10,845 bases of DNA from the NCBI GenBank assembly GCA_016714495.1, contig JADKDU010000023.1, positions 1-10,845 of the forward strand, given 5' to 3'. Origin of the DNA: Hyphomonadaceae bacterium (GTDB lineage Bacteria > Pseudomonadota > Alphaproteobacteria > Caulobacterales > Hyphomonadaceae). Positions 9,134-10,845 of the stretch are shown one piece after another. The notes under the pieces are model-generated. The model had not been told where the DNA came from, did no database searches, and saw only the letters and a program-made list of their open reading frames with translations. Numbering within the stretch: the first letter of the stretch is position 1; the number at the start of each line of letters is the position of its first letter. A program made the translations under genes and the position numbers.

Positions 9134-9146
9134 TGCCCAGCTATCA
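9134..9146. repeat. 13-bp direct repeat, copy 2
   Basis: Second exact copy of TGCCCAGCTATCA, just beyond the 3' end of the HNH gene. The flanking bases differ from those of copy 1. Confidence 0.5.
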
Positions 9147-9169
9147 AAGACTCTTTCCCTTAGCTCGGC

Positions 9170-10061
9170 CTACAAAAGCTCGACACTTAGTCGATTGCGT
9201 AGATCTGCGATGAAGGAAATCACAACTGCGGAATAGGGTTCCGCAGGACGCGAGAGGCTTTCAAGTTCGGCAAATGCAGCGAGCGCCTCATCCGTCCACG
9301 CCTGTTTGTCCGCATCGGTCGCGCTTGCCTCTGCGCGATCCAAACATCGTTGAAGACGTATTTCGATCAGTTGCAATCTAGCTATCAACTTCGCGCGCTT
9401 GCACAAGTCCAAGTCGGTTCAATCCATACAGCGGAATGGAAGCACGCCCGTAGGCATCGGGGACAGCAGCTGTTAGACGTGGAACAACTACACTCAGCTT
9501 ATCGCTAACCACGAAGGAGATATGCGTCGCCGGGTCAGTGCGGGTTGGATCGATCAAAAGTGGATCTTCTGTCGAGAATTGAACATCTTCTGGCAGACAA
9601 TGCGTCGTACGAACCGGGAAGGCGTCCTTCTTTCCAGAGCTGGTTGCCGGGGACTCAGCAATGAGCCTTCCCACTTCTTCGAGGGTCATGCCAAGCTTCA
9701 CATCGATTTGCCGGCGACGGCGATTGCAGTCGATGCACGACGGAAGCAGGTTGTCCCACGCCATCGCGATCCACCAGTAGCCAGGGTGGGTCGTTTTCTC
9801 GACGGCTCCCTTAGGGCGATAGTGCTCTACGTCGACGGGCTGACTGGCCACATACAAGGTCTCGCAGTAAGCACACTTACGATCAAAAAGCCGTTCCAGC
9901 TCCTGCCGGACATCGTCACCTTTGTATGCCTTGAATTCGTACGAAGTCTCGCCGGCGCTATAGTGTGCGCGTGCGGACACGAGCTCACTCGCTCCGGGCC
10001 CGTTTGCGTCTGGCTGCCGAAGGCGGCACTTTGACCTTACTTCTCGGTCTCGCCGGATCAT
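9170..10061 (-). CDS. ptuB: HNH endonuclease, Septu PtuB-like (TIGR02646-type), one C-terminal frameshift
   Basis: Metal-dependent nuclease partner of the overlapping ATPase, expected to attack nucleic acid during phage infection as in Septu. The beta-beta-alpha-metal fold is clear: CAYCE (C63, C66), VEHYRPKG (E79, H80), GYWWIAMAWDNLLPSC (N104, C109) and IDCNRRRR (C112, N113). DPLLIDPTRTDP and YGLNRLGLVQAR then follow, as in TIGR02646-type proteins. The start ATG (10061-10059) overlaps the ATPase stop as ATGA, so translation is coupled. The frame stops early at 9378 after VQAREVDS. One indel near 9395 moves it into AKLIARLQLIEIRLQ, which continues to SVELL* at 9170 and gives about 297 residues, the expected size. 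Residues 8-28 look unlike the family and read better in another frame (KVKVPPSA), so two compensating indels near 9980-10040 are possible. HNH identity is certain; the Septu label rests on the pairing. Confidence 0.82.
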
Positions 10062-10845
10062 GTTGACCCGTTGTCCTCAACCCGCGCGGCGAGAGCTTCC
10101 ACTAAGGCTGAGACTGTTTTAATACGCTTCACCGCGCGGACTTCGATAGGCGATCTGCGGCGGCTATTCAGATACTCCAAAACCGCTTCAGACATGAGCT
10201 GTTCGGCAGCGCTGTCACCCGTGACAATAGTCTTGTTCAACTGTTGAGAAAGGGCAGAGCCCTTAGCCGTAGGATTAACGCCTGTCAGTGAGTCTGCCAG
10301 TCGTGCCAGGTCAATCTCGACATCGGGTTCTGCTGTGCTGTTCAGGCCAAAATAGTCAGACGTCAGCAGCTGTTCAGCTCGGAGGCCAGTGACGCCGGGT
10401 AGATCGAGGAGCTGGCCAATCTTCTGATTCTCATCCCGGTTTAGCACTGCTACTTCTCCATCACTCATGCCTCGAAGACAAAGCGGATCGTGCGTCGTTA
10501 CAATGAACTGGACGCGAGGCATGGCGCGTCGCAGTGCGGGCATCACCCGCATCTTCCACTGTGGATGGAGATGGTCTCGATTTCATCGATTAGAACAACA
10601 CCTCGCGCCGACTCCAAGTTGTCAGTCGCATCGAGCATCCCGCGCATCACGTCCACAGCCATCGCAAACAGCGACTTGTAACCGTCACTTAGACGATCGA
10701 CGGGCGTGAGTTGACCGTTTGTGCGCACATATTCCAAGATTAGGGTCCCGAAGCAGTCGATCTTCTGGACGCAGAACCAGTACTTCCGAAAGCGCCCGGG
10801 CGACCGTGTCGAAGACGCTATCTTGCAGTGCCCTAGCCAAAGCTT
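10058..10845 (-). CDS. ptuA: ABC/AAA-type ATPase, Septu PtuA-like, C-terminal part (partial at window edge, frameshifted)
   Basis: C-terminal part of an SMC/OLD-like ATPase that would sense infection and control the HNH nuclease. Read from the right edge, a helical stretch ALARALQDSVFDTVARALSE shifts frame near 10750 into the intact part. This holds the ABC-like signature LSDGYKSLFAM and Walker B GVVLIDEIE. A missing G at 10573-10574 then breaks ETHLHPQWKMRVM; restoring it joins the two open segments (10737-10543 and 10552-10058). After it come the switch histidine in VTTHDPLCLRG and the tail LRAEQLLTSDYFGL, ending ARVEDNGST*. Walker A and the N-terminus lie beyond 10845. Septu ATPases next to HNH genes share this THDPLCLRG/LLTSDYFGL tail (recalled, not searched). 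A retron Ec78-type system uses the same pair, but no reverse transcriptase is visible here. Confidence 0.8.

Larger units (their letters stand above)
9015..9169. other. Convergent intergenic spacer
   Basis: A 155-bp gap between the stop of the Z1 gene (+ strand) and the stop of the HNH gene (- strand). A two-sided terminator would be expected here, but I see only a weak CGGC/GCCG stem (about 9018-9030) without a T run. It contains a 13-bp direct repeat and a repeated TTCCGTCAA. Confidence 0.55.

Noticed and set aside
9015..9169. Rho-independent terminator in the convergent gap
   Set aside because: Only a 4-bp GC stem without a following T run could be found on either strand.
8884..9213. 109-residue + strand frame after the Z1 gene
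   Set aside because: Its start overlaps the Z1 tail, which reads sensibly in another frame (PFWWPVLFPP to DDDAAE*); the remainder is arginine/serine-rich noise crossing the intergenic gap.
9170..10845. Retron Ec78-type system
   Set aside because: The ATPase-HNH pair would fit, but no reverse transcriptase or msr-msd structure is present; it could still lie beyond 10845.
1..10845. tRNA/rRNA genes, CRISPR arrays, phage att sites
   Set aside because: No cloverleaf-type sequence, no regularly spaced repeats and no tRNA 3' end duplication seen.

Overview
The window is an accessory 'defence island' segment from a GC-rich bacterium (roughly 60% GC by eye). The codon usage, the IS5-type transposase and the restriction proteins look proteobacterial, most likely alphaproteobacterial (rhizobial or sphingomonad-like). 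I cannot name a genus from the sequence alone.

Layout. On the + strand lie three genes in tandem. First is the C-terminal two thirds of a type III-like restriction subunit (res, entering from the left edge, ending 2167). Next is a very long DNA methyltransferase (mod, 2180-5296). Last is a Z1-type helicase/ATPase gene (5310-9014). The spacings are short (12 and 13 nt) and each downstream gene has its own Shine-Dalgarno, so they look like one operon. The Z1 gene is split by a complete 1514-bp IS5-family element (6450-7963) flanked by a 4-bp CTAG duplication. Removing the element and one CTAG rejoins the Z1 reading frame exactly. The element carries a transposase and a 108-residue passenger gene that overlaps it.

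On the - strand, converging on the Z1 gene, is a second defence module. It consists of an ABC/AAA-type ATPase (10845-10058, N-terminus outside the window) overlapping an HNH nuclease gene (10061-9170), the arrangement of Septu (PtuA-PtuB). The 155-bp gap between the two modules holds only a short direct repeat.

State of the genes. Every single-copy gene is broken by single-base indels, some spaced by less than 100 bases. Many fall in homopolymer runs, and the encoded protein stays recognisable on both sides of each break. The 1.5-kb IS has none. This points to sequencing or consensus error in single-copy DNA at least as much as to true decay. The IS insertion into the Z1 gene is a real lesion either way.

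How it works together (inference): Mod would methylate a recognition site, Res would translocate on and cut unmodified DNA, and the Z1 ATPase is a third, poorly characterised partner. The ATPase-HNH pair would be an independent nuclease-based anti-phage system. The candidate new biology is the Res-Mod-Z1 triad.
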